From contig NZ_CP090004.1 of the NCBI RefSeq assembly GCF_021390175.1, positions 2,480,001 to 2,544,000 of the forward strand: a stretch of DNA of 64,000 nt, given 5' to 3'. The stretch comes from Flagellimonas sp. HMM57. GTDB taxonomy: Bacteria; Bacteroidota; Bacteroidia; Flavobacteriales; Flavobacteriaceae. Made by a program: the position numbers and the translations under genes. Numbering within the stretch: position 1 is the stretch's first letter; every line of letters starts with the position of its first letter. Shown here piece after piece: positions 55,132 to 64,000 of this stretch. The notes under the pieces were generated by a model that did not search any database, was not told the origin of the DNA, and saw only the letters and a list, made by a program, of their open reading frames with translations.

Positions 55132-56076
55132 ATGAAATTGCAGACCACAATTCCATTGGGAAAAGGTAAAACCCAAATTGATTATAAAAGTAAATTATTA
55201 CTACTGGGCTCCTGTTTTGTGGAAAATATAGGTCAAAAACTGAGCTATTATAAATTCCAGCAAGTTCAAAATCCTTTTGGAATCCTGTTTCATCCACTTG
55301 CCATTGAAAATTTGATAGAGCGTGCCCTACATGATAAAATGTATCAGGAGAACGAGGTTTTTGAGCATCAAGAAATCTGGAAGTGTTTTGATGCGCATTC
55401 CGATTGCAGTGCTTTATCAAAACAGGAATTACTTCAAAATTTAAATGATAAACTTCGTCAAACAAAAAAGCGGGTAACTGCGGCCAGTCACATCGTCATA
55501 ACCTTGGGTACGGCTTGGGTATACCGGAATACTGAAAGCGATAGCATTGTTGCCAATTGCCATAAAGTACCGCAAAAACAATTTTCAAAAGAATTGTTGT
55601 CGGTCAAGACTATTCAGGGTTGTTTGGAACGATTGATTCATTTGATTCAATCCATCAATGAGAAAGCAACATTAATTTTCACGATTTCCCCTGTTCGCCA
55701 TCTAAAAGATGGTTTTGTTGAAAACCAAAGAAGTAAAGCAAATCTGGTAAATGCACTCCATTACGTAAAAGAAAGGCATACTATTTCTTATTTCCCTTCT
55801 TATGAAATCATGATGGACGAACTACGGGATTATCGTTTTTATGAAAAGGATATGGTGCATCCCAATCAACTTGCGATAGCTTACATTTGGGAAAAGTTCA
55901 AATCGGTTTGGATTGCTGAAGAAGCGTATTCCAGTATGGAAGAAGTGGAAACCGTTCAAAAAGGATTATTGCACAAACCTTTTAACCCCAATTCAAATGC
56001 ACATCAAAAGTTTGCGGCTTCACTTCAAGCTAAAATTGTCTATCTTCAAGAAAAGTATCCCTTCATTCAATTCTAA
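55132..56076 (+). CDS. GSCFA domain protein
   Basis: 314 residues. LLLLGSCFVENIGQKLSYYK near the start carries the GSCFA signature, a GDSL/SGNH-like hydrolase block; the central VITLGTAWVYRN and later PFNPNSNAHQKF strings are typical. The family is uncharacterised; an esterase or acyl-transfer role is possible by fold. No signal peptide, so cytoplasmic. It is followed after three bases by a DUF4230 gene. Confidence 0.93.
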   Translation: MKLQTTIPLGKGKTQIDYKSKLLLLGSCFVENIGQKLSYYKFQQVQNPFGILFHPLAIENLIERALHDKMYQENEVFEHQEIWKCFDAHSDCSALSKQELLQNLNDKLRQTKKRVTAASHIVITLGTAWVYRNTESDSIVANCHKVPQKQFSKELLSVKTIQGCLERLIHLIQSINEKATLIFTISPVRHLKDGFVENQRSKANLVNALHYVKERHTISYFPSYEIMMDELRDYRFYEKDMVHPNQLAIAYIWEKFKSVWIAEEAYSSMEEVETVQKGLLHKPFNPNSNAHQKFAASLQAKIVYLQEKYPFIQF

Positions 56077-56079
56077 AAC

Positions 56080-56706
56080 ATGAAAAAAGTACTGTTTGGG
56101 GCATTGATCGCACTGGCATCGGTATTGATCTATAAATCCTGTACTGACGATAGGGAGGAAAAGGCAATATTAAGAGAAAATTCGTTGCTCATTCAAGAGG
56201 AATTGAAAAATGTTTCCAAGCTTATCGTTACCGAGGGTCATTTTGCCGAGGTCTATAATTATAAAGATTCTAAAGCACTGTTCGGTTCACTCATTTCGGC
56301 CGATAAAAGAGCTTTGGTCGTAGTGAATGCTGAGGTTGCTATTGCATATGACCTTTCCCAAGTTGATTATGAAATAGAAGAGACAGAAAAGACGATTTAC
56401 ATTAAGTCCATTCCGGAACCTGAGATAAAAATAAATCCTGATTTTGAATACTACGATGTATCTGCAGATTACCTGAACCCTTTTAGTGCGAATGATTACA
56501 ACAAAATTAAAAATACGGTCAAATCTTCATTGCTAAAAAAGATTGAAACCTCTTCGTTAAAATCTAATGCCGAAAACAGGCTGGTCAGCGAACTTTCAAA
56601 ACTCTATGTGCTTACAAATTCCTTGGGCTGGAAGTTGGTATACAATCAAAAACAAATTGATTCTTCAACTCAATTAGAGGCTATGGGAAAAACTATGGTC
56701 GACTAA
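56080..56706 (+). CDS. DUF4230 family protein
   Basis: 208 residues. An N-terminal hydrophobic segment (VLFGALIALASVLIYKSC) suggests membrane or lipid anchoring. The body has LIVTEGHFAEVYNYKDSKAL, LVVVNAEVAIAYDLSQVDYE and IKSIPEPEIKINPDFEYYD, matching DUF4230, a family of unknown role. It follows the GSCFA gene after three bases. Its last 33 bases overlap the end of the convergent hydroxylase gene. Confidence 0.88.
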   Translation: MKKVLFGALIALASVLIYKSCTDDREEKAILRENSLLIQEELKNVSKLIVTEGHFAEVYNYKDSKALFGSLISADKRALVVVNAEVAIAYDLSQVDYEIEETEKTIYIKSIPEPEIKINPDFEYYDVSADYLNPFSANDYNKIKNTVKSSLLKKIETSSLKSNAENRLVSELSKLYVLTNSLGWKLVYNQKQIDSSTQLEAMGKTMVD

Positions 56707-58431
56707 GCTCAGTCCGTCATCAATCAAATGACCCACTTTAGGATTATGTTGTTTTACGGTTTCCAAGTGCTCTATAATCTCTTTCTGGAAATCTTCATCA
56801 CTACTTTTTTTGGCCAACTCATAAAGTTCCGTAGGTAATAACCAATCGTTAGGATATTCTTTTTTTATTTCCTGAAACACCTTGTGACGGGAAATGGTGG
56901 TATTCGTGCCCTCTCTAAACTCTCTTATCTGCTTGTAATAAACTTCCAATCGTGCTCTTTCTTTACTCTTTTTGGACTTGATCGTAGTTTCTGTAAGCTC
57001 GTGTGTTATGAGGTTGAAACTGTTCAAATCTGCAGGACCGTTAAATGCAGAAACCACTTCTTGGCCAATAGCCATATGGTACAACCCCCAATCTGGTAAG
57101 AACAGTAGCGTTCCATCATGCATTACCCTGCAATCCTTGAACGTTATCAAGATTATTTTTCCTTGAAGATTACGTGTACCTGTAACTATGGTGCCCTCAA
57201 CGGTGACCCCTCCTTCAAATTCCAATGATATTTGTTCTCCTTCATAGATCTTGTAGGCTTTTAAGTCACGTGGGCTCATATCTTCTATGGCAAGATTGAT
57301 GCCTTTTAGCTTCCCGACAGGGGAGCCAAAGCCTTCGGGATGTTGTTCTGTGCCGTGCCCTACCAACTCTTTTTCTCGATAAGATAGTGCTGTGGGGCCA
57401 ACGGTTCGTAGGTAAATAGGTTTTCCATTGTGGTCAATAACTGAGTTGAACTGTCCGGATATTTGTATTCCTGTGCTTAGTTCTATGCTACCGAGCGCTT
57501 TGGAGTCAATCAGTTTTTGTACTCCAGAAAGACCACCGGTGCGTAAGGCCATCGTATTTGCAAAGTCCTCCAAAACCTGACTTAAATGTGCAAAATTAGG
57601 CGTGACAAAAAGTTGGGGCTGCGGCTTTGTGATATCAAAAGCCATATTGGCTGCTTCCAAGGTATAAGGCTCTTTTGTTACATCGTTTTGCATGCACCAT
57701 TTGCTTTCTCCAATAGATGATAGCAATCCAGCTCCATAAATTTTGGCATTTTCTGGTGAGCCAATCAATCCATACTCTACAGTCCACCAGTGTAAGTTGC
57801 GTATGAGGGCCATTTCACTGGGTTTGCCCATGTTCTCTTGAAGTTCTTCAATATGTTTTTCAGCAGTGTCTATTTCATCTTGTGGCGTTCCGGCAGCTTC
57901 TTTTATAATGGAAAGATGTCTCACCGCTTGGTAGAGTTCATAATCTTTTGCGCTGGATATTGCTTTACTGCCAATTTCCCCAAAACGCCTTAAATATTCC
58001 GCATATTCTGGGTTGGCAATGATAGGTGCATGTCCGGCCCCTTCATGGATAATGTCTGGCGCTGGAGTGTATTCAATATGTTCCAATTGTCGTATATCCG
58101 AAGCAATGACAAGCACATTATAAGCCTGGAATTCCATGAATGCTGAGGGTGGTATAAAACCATCAACGGCGACCGCTGCCCATCCAATTTCCTTCAAGAT
58201 ACGATTCATCCCATACATATTGGGGATATGGTCAATGGATATGCCCGTCTTTAGCAAGCCATCTACGTAAGACTTATGGGCTACTTTGCTTAAATAGTCC
58301 ACGTTTTTTCGCATAACATAGCGCCATACTGCTTGATCAATGGCAGAGTAATCCTCATAGTTCTGTGGTTTTATGAACTGTTTTAGATGCTTTGGTAACT
58401 TATCTAGTATGGGATTGGACTCGTAACTCAT
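56674..58431 (-). CDS. Aromatic amino acid hydroxylase (phenylalanine 4-monooxygenase type)
   Basis: 585 residues. Residues ~1-330 are the catalytic domain: IIHEGAGHAPIIANPEYAEY with iron ligands His129 and His134, and WWTVEYGLIG holding the third ligand Glu. The enzyme uses tetrahydropterin and O2 to hydroxylate phenylalanine (or tyrosine/tryptophan). The C-terminal ~250 residues (FEGGVTVEGTIVTGTRNLQG and beyond) are an extension absent from short bacterial PhhA (~270 residues) but normal for the long Bacteroidota form. The N-terminal ACT regulatory domain of animal enzymes is missing. Its tail overlaps the convergent DUF4230 gene by 33 bases. Confidence 0.93.
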   Translation of the reverse strand: MSYESNPILDKLPKHLKQFIKPQNYEDYSAIDQAVWRYVMRKNVDYLSKVAHKSYVDGLLKTGISIDHIPNMYGMNRILKEIGWAAVAVDGFIPPSAFMEFQAYNVLVIASDIRQLEHIEYTPAPDIIHEGAGHAPIIANPEYAEYLRRFGEIGSKAISSAKDYELYQAVRHLSIIKEAAGTPQDEIDTAEKHIEELQENMGKPSEMALIRNLHWWTVEYGLIGSPENAKIYGAGLLSSIGESKWCMQNDVTKEPYTLEAANMAFDITKPQPQLFVTPNFAHLSQVLEDFANTMALRTGGLSGVQKLIDSKALGSIELSTGIQISGQFNSVIDHNGKPIYLRTVGPTALSYREKELVGHGTEQHPEGFGSPVGKLKGINLAIEDMSPRDLKAYKIYEGEQISLEFEGGVTVEGTIVTGTRNLQGKIILITFKDCRVMHDGTLLFLPDWGLYHMAIGQEVVSAFNGPADLNSFNLITHELTETTIKSKKSKERARLEVYYKQIREFREGTNTTISRHKVFQEIKKEYPNDWLLPTELYELAKKSSDEDFQKEIIEHLETVKQHNPKVGHLIDDGLSLVDHSFSHSL

Positions 58432-58500
58432 GTTTCGTTTTTACTATTCCTTAAAGATACGAAATCAAGGTGTTTTTGCATAAACGATGGGTATGGGTAC

Positions 58501-58525
58501 AAAAAAACCGCCAGTTAGGCGGTTT
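58501..58525 (-). terminator. Rho-independent terminator after the DUF4136 gene
   Basis: AAACCGCC (58505-58512) and GGCGGTTT (58518-58525) with a 5-base loop; on the - strand a run of seven T follows. It begins eight bases after the DUF4136 stop codon. Confidence 0.9.
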
Positions 58526-58532
58526 ATGTATT

Positions 58533-59132
58533 TTAATTAGCTGCTATCTCATTTGAAGGCGGGTATTTTTTTAGAATATTGGCCACAAACTCTTTAATAC
58601 GCTGCTCTTTTTTCTCAATGTTCTTCGTGTTGTTCAAAGTACCAACACCACGGCCTTGCCAAACAAGCCCTTTATTTTTATTGTCGATCAGGTCAATATA
58701 CAAAGAGCCTTCCGTTCTTGTTGAAACATCGGGACCAAAACCGCCGCCCCAGCCTGGACCCCAACCCCAGCCTGGACCCCAGCCGCCCCAACCGAGACCG
58801 CCCCAGCCAAAGCCACCCCAGCCCCAACCAAAGTTGTTGTTGTACACATCGACTTGCTCACGCTCCTTGGTGAAAATATTGACCAAAAGGTCTGGTTGTT
58901 GTGATTTTACAAAACCTCGGGAACTCATCTCGGCATCTATGGCCTTTAGGATTCGTTTTTTATCCAAATCTGAGATTTGAGCTCTATCGATACCTGTTTT
59001 GTAGAAGGCATAGGTCTTATATGTTTGAAAATTGGCTTGTTTGTCATAGTCCGCAATAACCTTTACAGAACTACAGGACGCCAAGAAGCTGATGGCTAAA
59101 ATAGCTAGGGAAAATAGTTTTAAATTCTTCAT
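58533..59132 (-). CDS. DUF4136 lipoprotein with Gly/Trp-rich insert
   Basis: 199 residues from ATG 59132 (MKNLKLFSLAILAISFLASC, lipobox LASC); ten in-frame upstream residues are not needed. The DUF4136 pattern is visible: FQTYKTYAFYKTG, ILKAIDAEMSSRGF, DLLVNIFTKERE and GSLYIDLIDNKNKGLVWQGR. Residues ~105-145 are a low-complexity stretch of repeated GWGG/GPGWG units encoded by GC-rich tandem-like DNA. DUF4136 lipoproteins are envelope proteins of unknown function; the Trp/Gly loop is likely a surface-exposed insert. Confidence 0.9.
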   Translation of the reverse strand: MKNLKLFSLAILAISFLASCSSVKVIADYDKQANFQTYKTYAFYKTGIDRAQISDLDKKRILKAIDAEMSSRGFVKSQQPDLLVNIFTKEREQVDVYNNNFGWGWGGFGWGGLGWGGWGPGWGWGPGWGGGFGPDVSTRTEGSLYIDLIDNKNKGLVWQGRGVGTLNNTKNIEKKEQRIKEFVANILKKYPPSNEIAAN

Positions 59133-59201
59133 ATCAATTTTTTTAGGGTTAATACAAGGCACTGTTAACGTATCACAAATATTATGCCGAACCTATGGAA
59201 A

Positions 59202-59390
<189 letters not shown>

Positions 59391-59505
59391 TTAGTCTATT
59401 ATAAATAAATGACCGGTACTTTGCCATTTGTGGATTTTTTACGTAGTTCACCGAAATAGTCACGCTTATTATCGATTGCATCCAATTTTATGGATTTTTG
59501 ACAGT

Positions 59506-59513
59506 TACCTTTG
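59506..59513 (+). promoter_or_regulatory. -7 promoter element upstream of the HERIH-motif gene
   Basis: TACCTTTG is an exact TAnnTTTG element, 26 bases before the TTG start at 59539. No clear -33 TTTG was found. Confidence 0.4.
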
Positions 59514-59538
59514 TAGGAATCTTTTGATATTGTAAAGT

Positions 59539-59868
59539 TTGATTTTAGTTTTTAAACATTTCTTTTATCGAAATTATGTTGGTCTTTCACTTTGGCCATT
59601 TATCATCTTGAAAGAGGGTTCCCTCAAAACGGATGAAGTGCTCATCAATCACGAAAGGATACATTTGAAGCAGCAGCGAGAGCTCTTGATTCTCCCTTTT
59701 TATCTTCTCTATTTTACAGAATGGCTGTTGCGGACATTACTTTATCTAAACAGTTACAGGGCCTATCAGAACATTAGTTTTGAACGTGAAGCGTATGCAA
59801 ATGAAGATGATAAAGAGTATCTTGCACGTAGAAAACCATATAGTTTTTTAAATTATTTGGTGCGTTAA
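59539..59868 (+). CDS. Small membrane protein with HExxH motif
   Basis: 109 residues from a TTG start; no ATG is available in frame near the 5' end. The sequence has a hydrophobic start (YVGLSLWPFIILKEG), then NHERIHLKQQRELL with an HExxH zinc-peptidase-like motif, a membrane segment (LPFYLLYFTEWLLRTLLYL) and YQNISFEREAYANEDDKEYL, where the EREAYAN Glu could be a third ligand, as in minimal metallopeptidases. I know similar uncharacterised flavobacterial proteins with HERIHL...FEREAYAN. Activity is unproven. It starts a + strand run with the PLP enzyme, glucosaminidase and hemL genes. Confidence 0.75.
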   Translation: MILVFKHFFYRNYVGLSLWPFIILKEGSLKTDEVLINHERIHLKQQRELLILPFYLLYFTEWLLRTLLYLNSYRAYQNISFEREAYANEDDKEYLARRKPYSFLNYLVR

Positions 59869-59877
59869 CCATATACC

Positions 59878-60783
59878 TTGTCAATTCCAAATCAGAACGT
59901 AGATTTACCCATTCTCAAAGAAAAAGGCGTAACCCTTCACATTAAAAGGGAAGATACTATCCATCCTTTTATTTCTGGAAACAAATACAGAAAGTTAAAG
60001 TATAACCTTATTGAAGCTAAAAAGTTGGGGTATGGTACTTTGCTCACGTTTGGTGGCGCATTTTCCAATCATATAGCCGCTGCTGCTTACGCTGGAAACA
60101 CATCGGGCATAAAAACCATTGGTGTTGTTCGCGGTGAAGAGTTGGCGGAACAATGGCAAGAAAATCCAACTTTACAACTAGCCAAAGAACATGGGATGCA
60201 TTTTCATTTTGTATCTAGAAGTGAATATCGGAAAAAGAATACCATTGGTTTTCTAAATGATTTGAAAGAAAGCTTTGGGGAATGCTATATTCTTCCGGAA
60301 GGTGGAACAAATGAATTGGCGGTAAAAGGATGTGAGGAAATTTTAACGTACTCGGATACGCAATTTGATGTTGTGAGCAGCTGCGTGGGAACTGGCGGTA
60401 CCCTGGCCGGACTCATCAATTCTGCACAATCGCACCAAACAGTTTTGGGATTTCCGGCGTTAAAGGGTGATTTTCTAAAAGAAGATATTCTTAAATTTGT
60501 CCAGAATGAGAATTGGAACTTAATTTCTGATTATCATTTTGGTGGATATGCCAAGTTTGATGAACGCTTGATTGAATTCATCAATGCCTTTAAAAAAGAG
60601 ACTGAGATTCCATTGGATCCCATTTATACAGGAAAGATGCTTTTTGGTATTCTGAATATGATAAAAAAGGGAGTCTTTGAACAGGGAACACGTATTTTGG
60701 CAATTCATACTGGAGGATTACAGGGTATAGAAGGAATGAATCTTGTTTTGAAAAAGAAAAATTTACCGTTATTGGATTTATGA
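59878..60783 (+). CDS. 1-aminocyclopropane-1-carboxylate deaminase / D-cysteine desulfhydrase family enzyme
   Basis: 301 residues from TTG 59878. PLP fold type II: the lysine motif FISGNKYRKLKYN holds the expected Schiff-base Lys, followed by LLTFGGAFSNHIAAAAYAG and a phosphate-binding glycine loop SSCVGTGGTLAG. ACC deaminases and D-cysteine desulfhydrases share this fold and cannot be told apart by eye. The C-terminus includes LAIHTGGLQGIEG. Its stop overlaps the next start by four bases (ATGA). Confidence 0.92.
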   Translation: MSIPNQNVDLPILKEKGVTLHIKREDTIHPFISGNKYRKLKYNLIEAKKLGYGTLLTFGGAFSNHIAAAAYAGNTSGIKTIGVVRGEELAEQWQENPTLQLAKEHGMHFHFVSRSEYRKKNTIGFLNDLKESFGECYILPEGGTNELAVKGCEEILTYSDTQFDVVSSCVGTGGTLAGLINSAQSHQTVLGFPALKGDFLKEDILKFVQNENWNLISDYHFGGYAKFDERLIEFINAFKKETEIPLDPIYTGKMLFGILNMIKKGVFEQGTRILAIHTGGLQGIEGMNLVLKKKNLPLLDL

Positions 60784-61634
60784 TCAGGAGAATAGCATTT
60801 GTTTTGGTAACGGCCTTGTTATTGGCAAGCTGTGGAGCAAAAAAAAGAACGGCAAACAGAGAAAGAAAAACTTCGGTTGCCAAAACCAAAGAAACCAGAG
60901 GCCAAAACACCAAGATTTCCGATAGCAATAGTGAAGCTTCAGGATTGTATGTGTTGCCCGAAGATTCCGGAAAGTTTGTGAAGTTTCCAATTGCAAATAC
61001 CCAGGAATATATCGAGACCTTTGCAGAAATCGCACAATTTGAAATGCGAGCCTATGGTATTCCTGCCAGTATTACCCTTGCACAAGGTATTTTGGAGAGT
61101 GGCTCGGGTAAAGGAGCACTGACTCTCAAAACAAATAATCACTTTGGCATTAAATGCCACACAGGATGGGAAGGAGAGTTCGATTTTCATGACGACGACG
61201 AACGCGGTGAGTGCTTTAGAAAGTACAACCACCCTATGTATTCCTTTAGGGACCATAGTATTTTCCTCTCCTCACGCTCCCGCTATAAGTTTCTGTTCAA
61301 TTACAGAAGGGATGATTACAAAAAATGGGCGTATGGGCTAAGGCAAGCAGGATATGCCACGGACCGTAAATATCCGCAAAAGCTCATTGCACTCATTGAG
61401 CGTTATGATTTGGACAGGTACGATGATGAGGTAGTAGATGCTGGCTTGGACACCGTGCGCAAACCAAAAAAATATAATGTTTTTACCCATACCGTAGAAA
61501 GAGGGGATACACTATATGCCATCTCCAGAAAATATGAAATATCCGTAGACGAACTTATGCGAATCAACCGACTTCGTTCCACGAACTTATCTATTGGACA
61601 GGTTTTGAACATCAGAAAAGAAAAATCAAAATAG
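60780..61634 (+). CDS. Glucosaminidase/LysM lipoprotein
   Basis: 284 residues. Lipoprotein signal [14 protein letters not shown]. Residues ~75-215 are a GH73-type glucosaminidase domain: [20 protein letters not shown] with the catalytic Glu in [21 protein letters not shown], and SYRFL-like [10 protein letters not shown] LysM module ([20 protein letters not shown]) closes the protein and binds peptidoglycan. It should cleave glycan strands from the outer side. The start overlaps the PLP-enzyme stop by four bases and hemL follows after 44 bases. Confidence 0.94.
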   Translation: MIRRIAFVLVTALLLASCGAKKRTANRERKTSVAKTKETRGQNTKISDSNSEASGLYVLPEDSGKFVKFPIANTQEYIETFAEIAQFEMRAYGIPASITLAQGILESGSGKGALTLKTNNHFGIKCHTGWEGEFDFHDDDERGECFRKYNHPMYSFRDHSIFLSSRSRYKFLFNYRRDDYKKWAYGLRQAGYATDRKYPQKLIALIERYDLDRYDDEVVDAGLDTVRKPKKYNVFTHTVERGDTLYAISRKYEISVDELMRINRLRSTNLSIGQVLNIRKEKSK

Positions 61635-61678
61635 CACGTGGCTTTACATCAAAGTGCAACCATTATAATCCTTTATAC

Positions 61679-62956
61679 ATGATTTACCAAAGAAGCAGTG
61701 CCTTGTTTCAAGAAGCAAAAAAATATATTCCAGGAGGGGTAAATTCACCGGTTAGGGCGTTTAAGGCGGTAGGGGGCGACCCAATTTTTGTAAAAGAAGC
61801 CAAAGGCGCTTATTTGTATGATGAGGACGGTAACCGATTGATAGATTATATAGCTTCATGGGGGCCACTGATTTTGGGCCATGCCTATGAACCCGTAATC
61901 AATGCCGTGGTCGAAAAAGCTCAAAAAGGTACTTCGTTTGGAATGCCAACCGAGATTGAAACCGAATTGGCGAAACTTGCCGTTTCCATGGTACCCAATA
62001 TTGATAAGATACGTTTTGTAAATAGTGGTACCGAAGCTTGCATGAGTGCAGTGCGGTTAGCACGTGGATATACCGGAAAAGATAAAATCATCAAATTCGC
62101 TGGTTGCTACCACGGCCATTCCGATTCATTTTTGATTCAGGCTGGGAGCGGGGCAGTTACTTTTGGAAGTCCAAACAGTCCAGGTGTGACCCAAGGAACT
62201 GCAAAAGATACGTTGTTGGCAAATTACAATGATTTGGAGGGCGTTGAAGCACTGGCCGAGGCGAACAAAGGAGAAATATCAGCAATAATAATTGAACCTG
62301 TAGCAGGGAATATGGGTTGTATCGTACCTACGGAAGAATTTATCCATGGGTTACGAAAATTATGTACTAAAGAAGGTATTTTGTTGCTTTTTGATGAGGT
62401 AATGACTGGGTTTCGATTAGCAAAAGGAGGTGCCCAAGAAGCATTGGGAGTCGATGCCGATATCCTTATGTTCGGTAAGGTCATTGGAGGCGGGCTTCCC
62501 GTTGGTGCATTTGCTGCTAAAACCGAAATCATGTCGCATTTAGCGCCAGAGGGACCTGTTTACCAAGCCGGAACCTTGAGCGGAAACCCATTGGCAATGA
62601 GCGCTGGGTTGGCCATGCTTACATCCCTGAACAACAAACCAGAAGTTTTTACAAACTTGGACGAGAAAACTGAATACCTGCATAAAGGCATTGCCAACAT
62701 TTTGACAGAAAAAGGCGTTGCCCACCAAATTAACCGCTTTGGTAGTATGGTCTCCGTTCATTTTACTGAAGAACCCGTTGTTGATTTTATTTCTTCAGCA
62801 AAAGGAAATAACGATATGTTTAAAAAGTACTTTCACGGTATGCTGGAGCAGGGGGTTTATTTACCACCCTCGGCTTTTGAAAGTTATTTTTTAAACGATG
62901 CCATTAGTTATGCCGATTTGGATTTCACTATAGAGGCGGTCAAAAAAGCTTTTTGA
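61679..62956 (+). CDS. hemL: Glutamate-1-semialdehyde 2,1-aminomutase
   Basis: 425 residues, the family length. The N-terminus [53 protein letters not shown], the substrate-binding and PLP region with Lys267 in [16 protein letters not shown], and the C-terminus match HemL. It converts glutamate-1-semialdehyde to 5-aminolevulinate, the first committed precursor of heme and other tetrapyrroles. It converges on the GH3 gene with a 20-base gap. Confidence 0.97.
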   Translation: MIYQRSSALFQEAKKYIPGGVNSPVRAFKAVGGDPIFVKEAKGAYLYDEDGNRLIDYIASWGPLILGHAYEPVINAVVEKAQKGTSFGMPTEIETELAKLAVSMVPNIDKIRFVNSGTEACMSAVRLARGYTGKDKIIKFAGCYHGHSDSFLIQAGSGAVTFGSPNSPGVTQGTAKDTLLANYNDLEGVEALAEANKGEISAIIIEPVAGNMGCIVPTEEFIHGLRKLCTKEGILLLFDEVMTGFRLAKGGAQEALGVDADILMFGKVIGGGLPVGAFAAKTEIMSHLAPEGPVYQAGTLSGNPLAMSAGLAMLTSLNNKPEVFTNLDEKTEYLHKGIANILTEKGVAHQINRFGSMVSVHFTEEPVVDFISSAKGNNDMFKKYFHGMLEQGVYLPPSAFESYFLNDAISYADLDFTIEAVKKAF

Positions 62957-62976
62957 TCAAACATTTTGGTTTTTGT

Positions 62977-64000
62977 TTATTTTGAAGTTTCTTCCATAAT
63001 TTCTTGGACGGAAAATGTTGTTTTTAATAAATCACGCTCTGCTGAAGAACTACCTACATAAACTTCATAGTCCATAGCTTCAATTTGCCATGCTTTTGCT
63101 TCAGGGTTGTACCAGGCCATATCATCTACGTTTACTTCCAGCATGATTTTTTTGGTTTCCATGGGGGCAAATGCTACTTTTTTAAAATCCCTTAATAATT
63201 TTACAGGTCGGTCTATCTTGGAGTTTTTGAAACCAATATATAGTTGTACGACCTCTTTTGCAGTCATGTTCCCTTTATTGGTTACATTGACTTCCACTTG
63301 CAAAACATCGCTTTTGGATAGCTTTGGTTGGATGACCTTTAAGGAATCATAAACGAAATTTGTATAGCCCATACCAAACCCAAAAGGATAAGCTGGCCGA
63401 ATACTCTTTTTGTCGAATAAGGTATACCCATGGTAGTACTCATATTCTATTTCCTTTGTGTAGGGCGTAAAGTATGGATAGTCTTTGGTATCCTTTGCAA
63501 TGGTAAAGGGTAATTTCCCACTGGGACTCACTTTTCCGTATAAAATGTTTGCCAATGCGGTACCACCTTCCATGCCGCTATACCATGAAAATAGGATGGC
63601 GGGTACTTTATCTTTCCAAGAAGTCATATCTATGGCACTTCCCCCAACGTATACCAGGGCTAAATTTTTGTTTTCAGGAGCAATAGCTTCAATGAGGTTT
63701 TCGTCCAAATTGGAAAGACGAAGGTCCGTTCGGTCACCCCCAATAATCATCCCTTCAGGAGCTTTGCCATTATTTGCGGACTCAACCATTTTTTCACGGT
63801 CTAATATAATGTACTCTCCCTCATCCTCATGGGTAAAACCTACAATCATAATAACTTCATCCGCTTTTTTTGCAAGTTCTTTGGCACTGTTCAAATCACT
63901 GCCGTCATTTAGAACTACGGTATTTCCCAATTTTTCTTGGTATTTTTTGATGCCTTCATAAGGAGTTTCAACGTATATGGGCGTGGAATCACTGCTTCCA
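62977..64000 (-). CDS. Glycoside hydrolase family 3 protein, C-terminal part
   Basis: The frame enters from the right edge, so only ~340 C-terminal residues are seen; a TTG at 63930 is internal. The sequence covers the end of the GH3 sandwich domain (VGFTHEDEGEYIILDREKMV, RTDLRLSNLDENLIEAIAPE, VPAILFSWYSGMEGGTALAN, then KVSPSGKLPFTI) and the PFGFGMGYTNF string, then a fibronectin-III-like end (VNVTNKGNMTAKEVVQLYIG). The sandwich part is not interrupted by PA14 in what is visible, unlike the two GH3 genes on the left. Opposite strand to hemL. Confidence 0.93.
   Translation of the reverse strand, partial: GSSDSTPIYVETPYEGIKKYQEKLGNTVVLNDGSDLNSAKELAKKADEVIMIVGFTHEDEGEYIILDREKMVESANNGKAPEGMIIGGDRTDLRLSNLDENLIEAIAPENKNLALVYVGGSAIDMTSWKDKVPAILFSWYSGMEGGTALANILYGKVSPSGKLPFTIAKDTKDYPYFTPYTKEIEYEYYHGYTLFDKKSIRPAYPFGFGMGYTNFVYDSLKVIQPKLSKSDVLQVEVNVTNKGNMTAKEVVQLYIGFKNSKIDRPVKLLRDFKKVAFAPMETKKIMLEVNVDDMAWYNPEAKAWQIEAMDYEVYVGSSSAERDLLKTTFSVQEIMEETSK

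Noticed and set aside
58579..58980. 133-codon + strand frame rich in proline
   Set aside because: It is the exact antisense of the Gly/Trp repeat in the DUF4136 gene, and its Pro/Gln pattern is a by-product of that repeat.

Overview
The window looks like the chromosome of a marine member of the Flavobacteriaceae (Bacteroidota; Zobellia, Maribacter or Arenibacter are the kind of genus I would expect, but species is not determinable by eye). The DNA is AT-rich. Many products are secreted lipoproteins. Several promoters carry the Bacteroidota -7 element TAnnTTTG. The gene content is typical of this group: GSCFA, DUF4270, DUF4907, DUF6090, DUF5522 and LytTR/LytS-type signalling.

Region by region. 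(1) 1-9.1 kb, + strand: a sugar/glycoprotein utilisation block with the 3' part of a class I mannose-6-phosphate isomerase-like gene, a ROK sugar kinase, two GH3 lipoproteins with inserted PA14 domains, and a lipoprotein peptide-N-glycosidase F with all three catalytic acids. (2) 9.5-14 kb, - strand: envelope genes and a membrane-bound AraC-type regulator. A truncated nhaB remnant lies at 14.3-14.6 kb. (3) 14.7-26.7 kb, - strand: PAP2 phosphatase, a pyruvate-kinase-like protein with an enlarged B domain, a class III nucleotide cyclase, an RND pump, its adaptor, a substrate-binding-protein/TolC fusion, a winged-helix regulator and a Crp/Fnr regulator. Three near-identical palindromes (TGACATATGTCA type) sit 23-24 bases upstream of -7 elements in front of three of these transcription units. 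This looks like a small local regulon of the Crp/Fnr protein and is the most interesting signal in the window. (4) 26.7-27.9 kb: a gene-poor stretch with an in-frame relic of a tyrosine integrase directly downstream of an initiator tRNA-Met gene and its terminator, a scar of an old tRNA-targeted integration. (5) 28-34 kb, mostly + strand: AGCS symporter, Era, a choice-of-anchor I lipoprotein and Der. (6) 34-40 kb: a LytTR regulator/LytS-type kinase pair with DUF4907 and Kelch genes, divergent from a DUF4270 lipoprotein and an outer-membrane barrel protein. (7) 40-51.7 kb, - strand: a LytTR fragment, PbpC, alpha-2-macroglobulin, two TPM proteins, LemA, a MerR regulator and an M23 peptidase. (8) 51.8-63 kb: alaS with three small genes, a convergent aromatic amino acid hydroxylase, DUF4136 and DUF5522 genes, then a + strand run with a HERIH-motif membrane protein, a PLP-dependent deaminase-like enzyme, a glucosaminidase/LysM lipoprotein and hemL. 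The window ends inside a third GH3 gene on the - strand.

No CRISPR array, rRNA, SusC/SusD pair or intact insertion sequence was seen. All family names come from reading motifs in the translated sequence, not from a database search.
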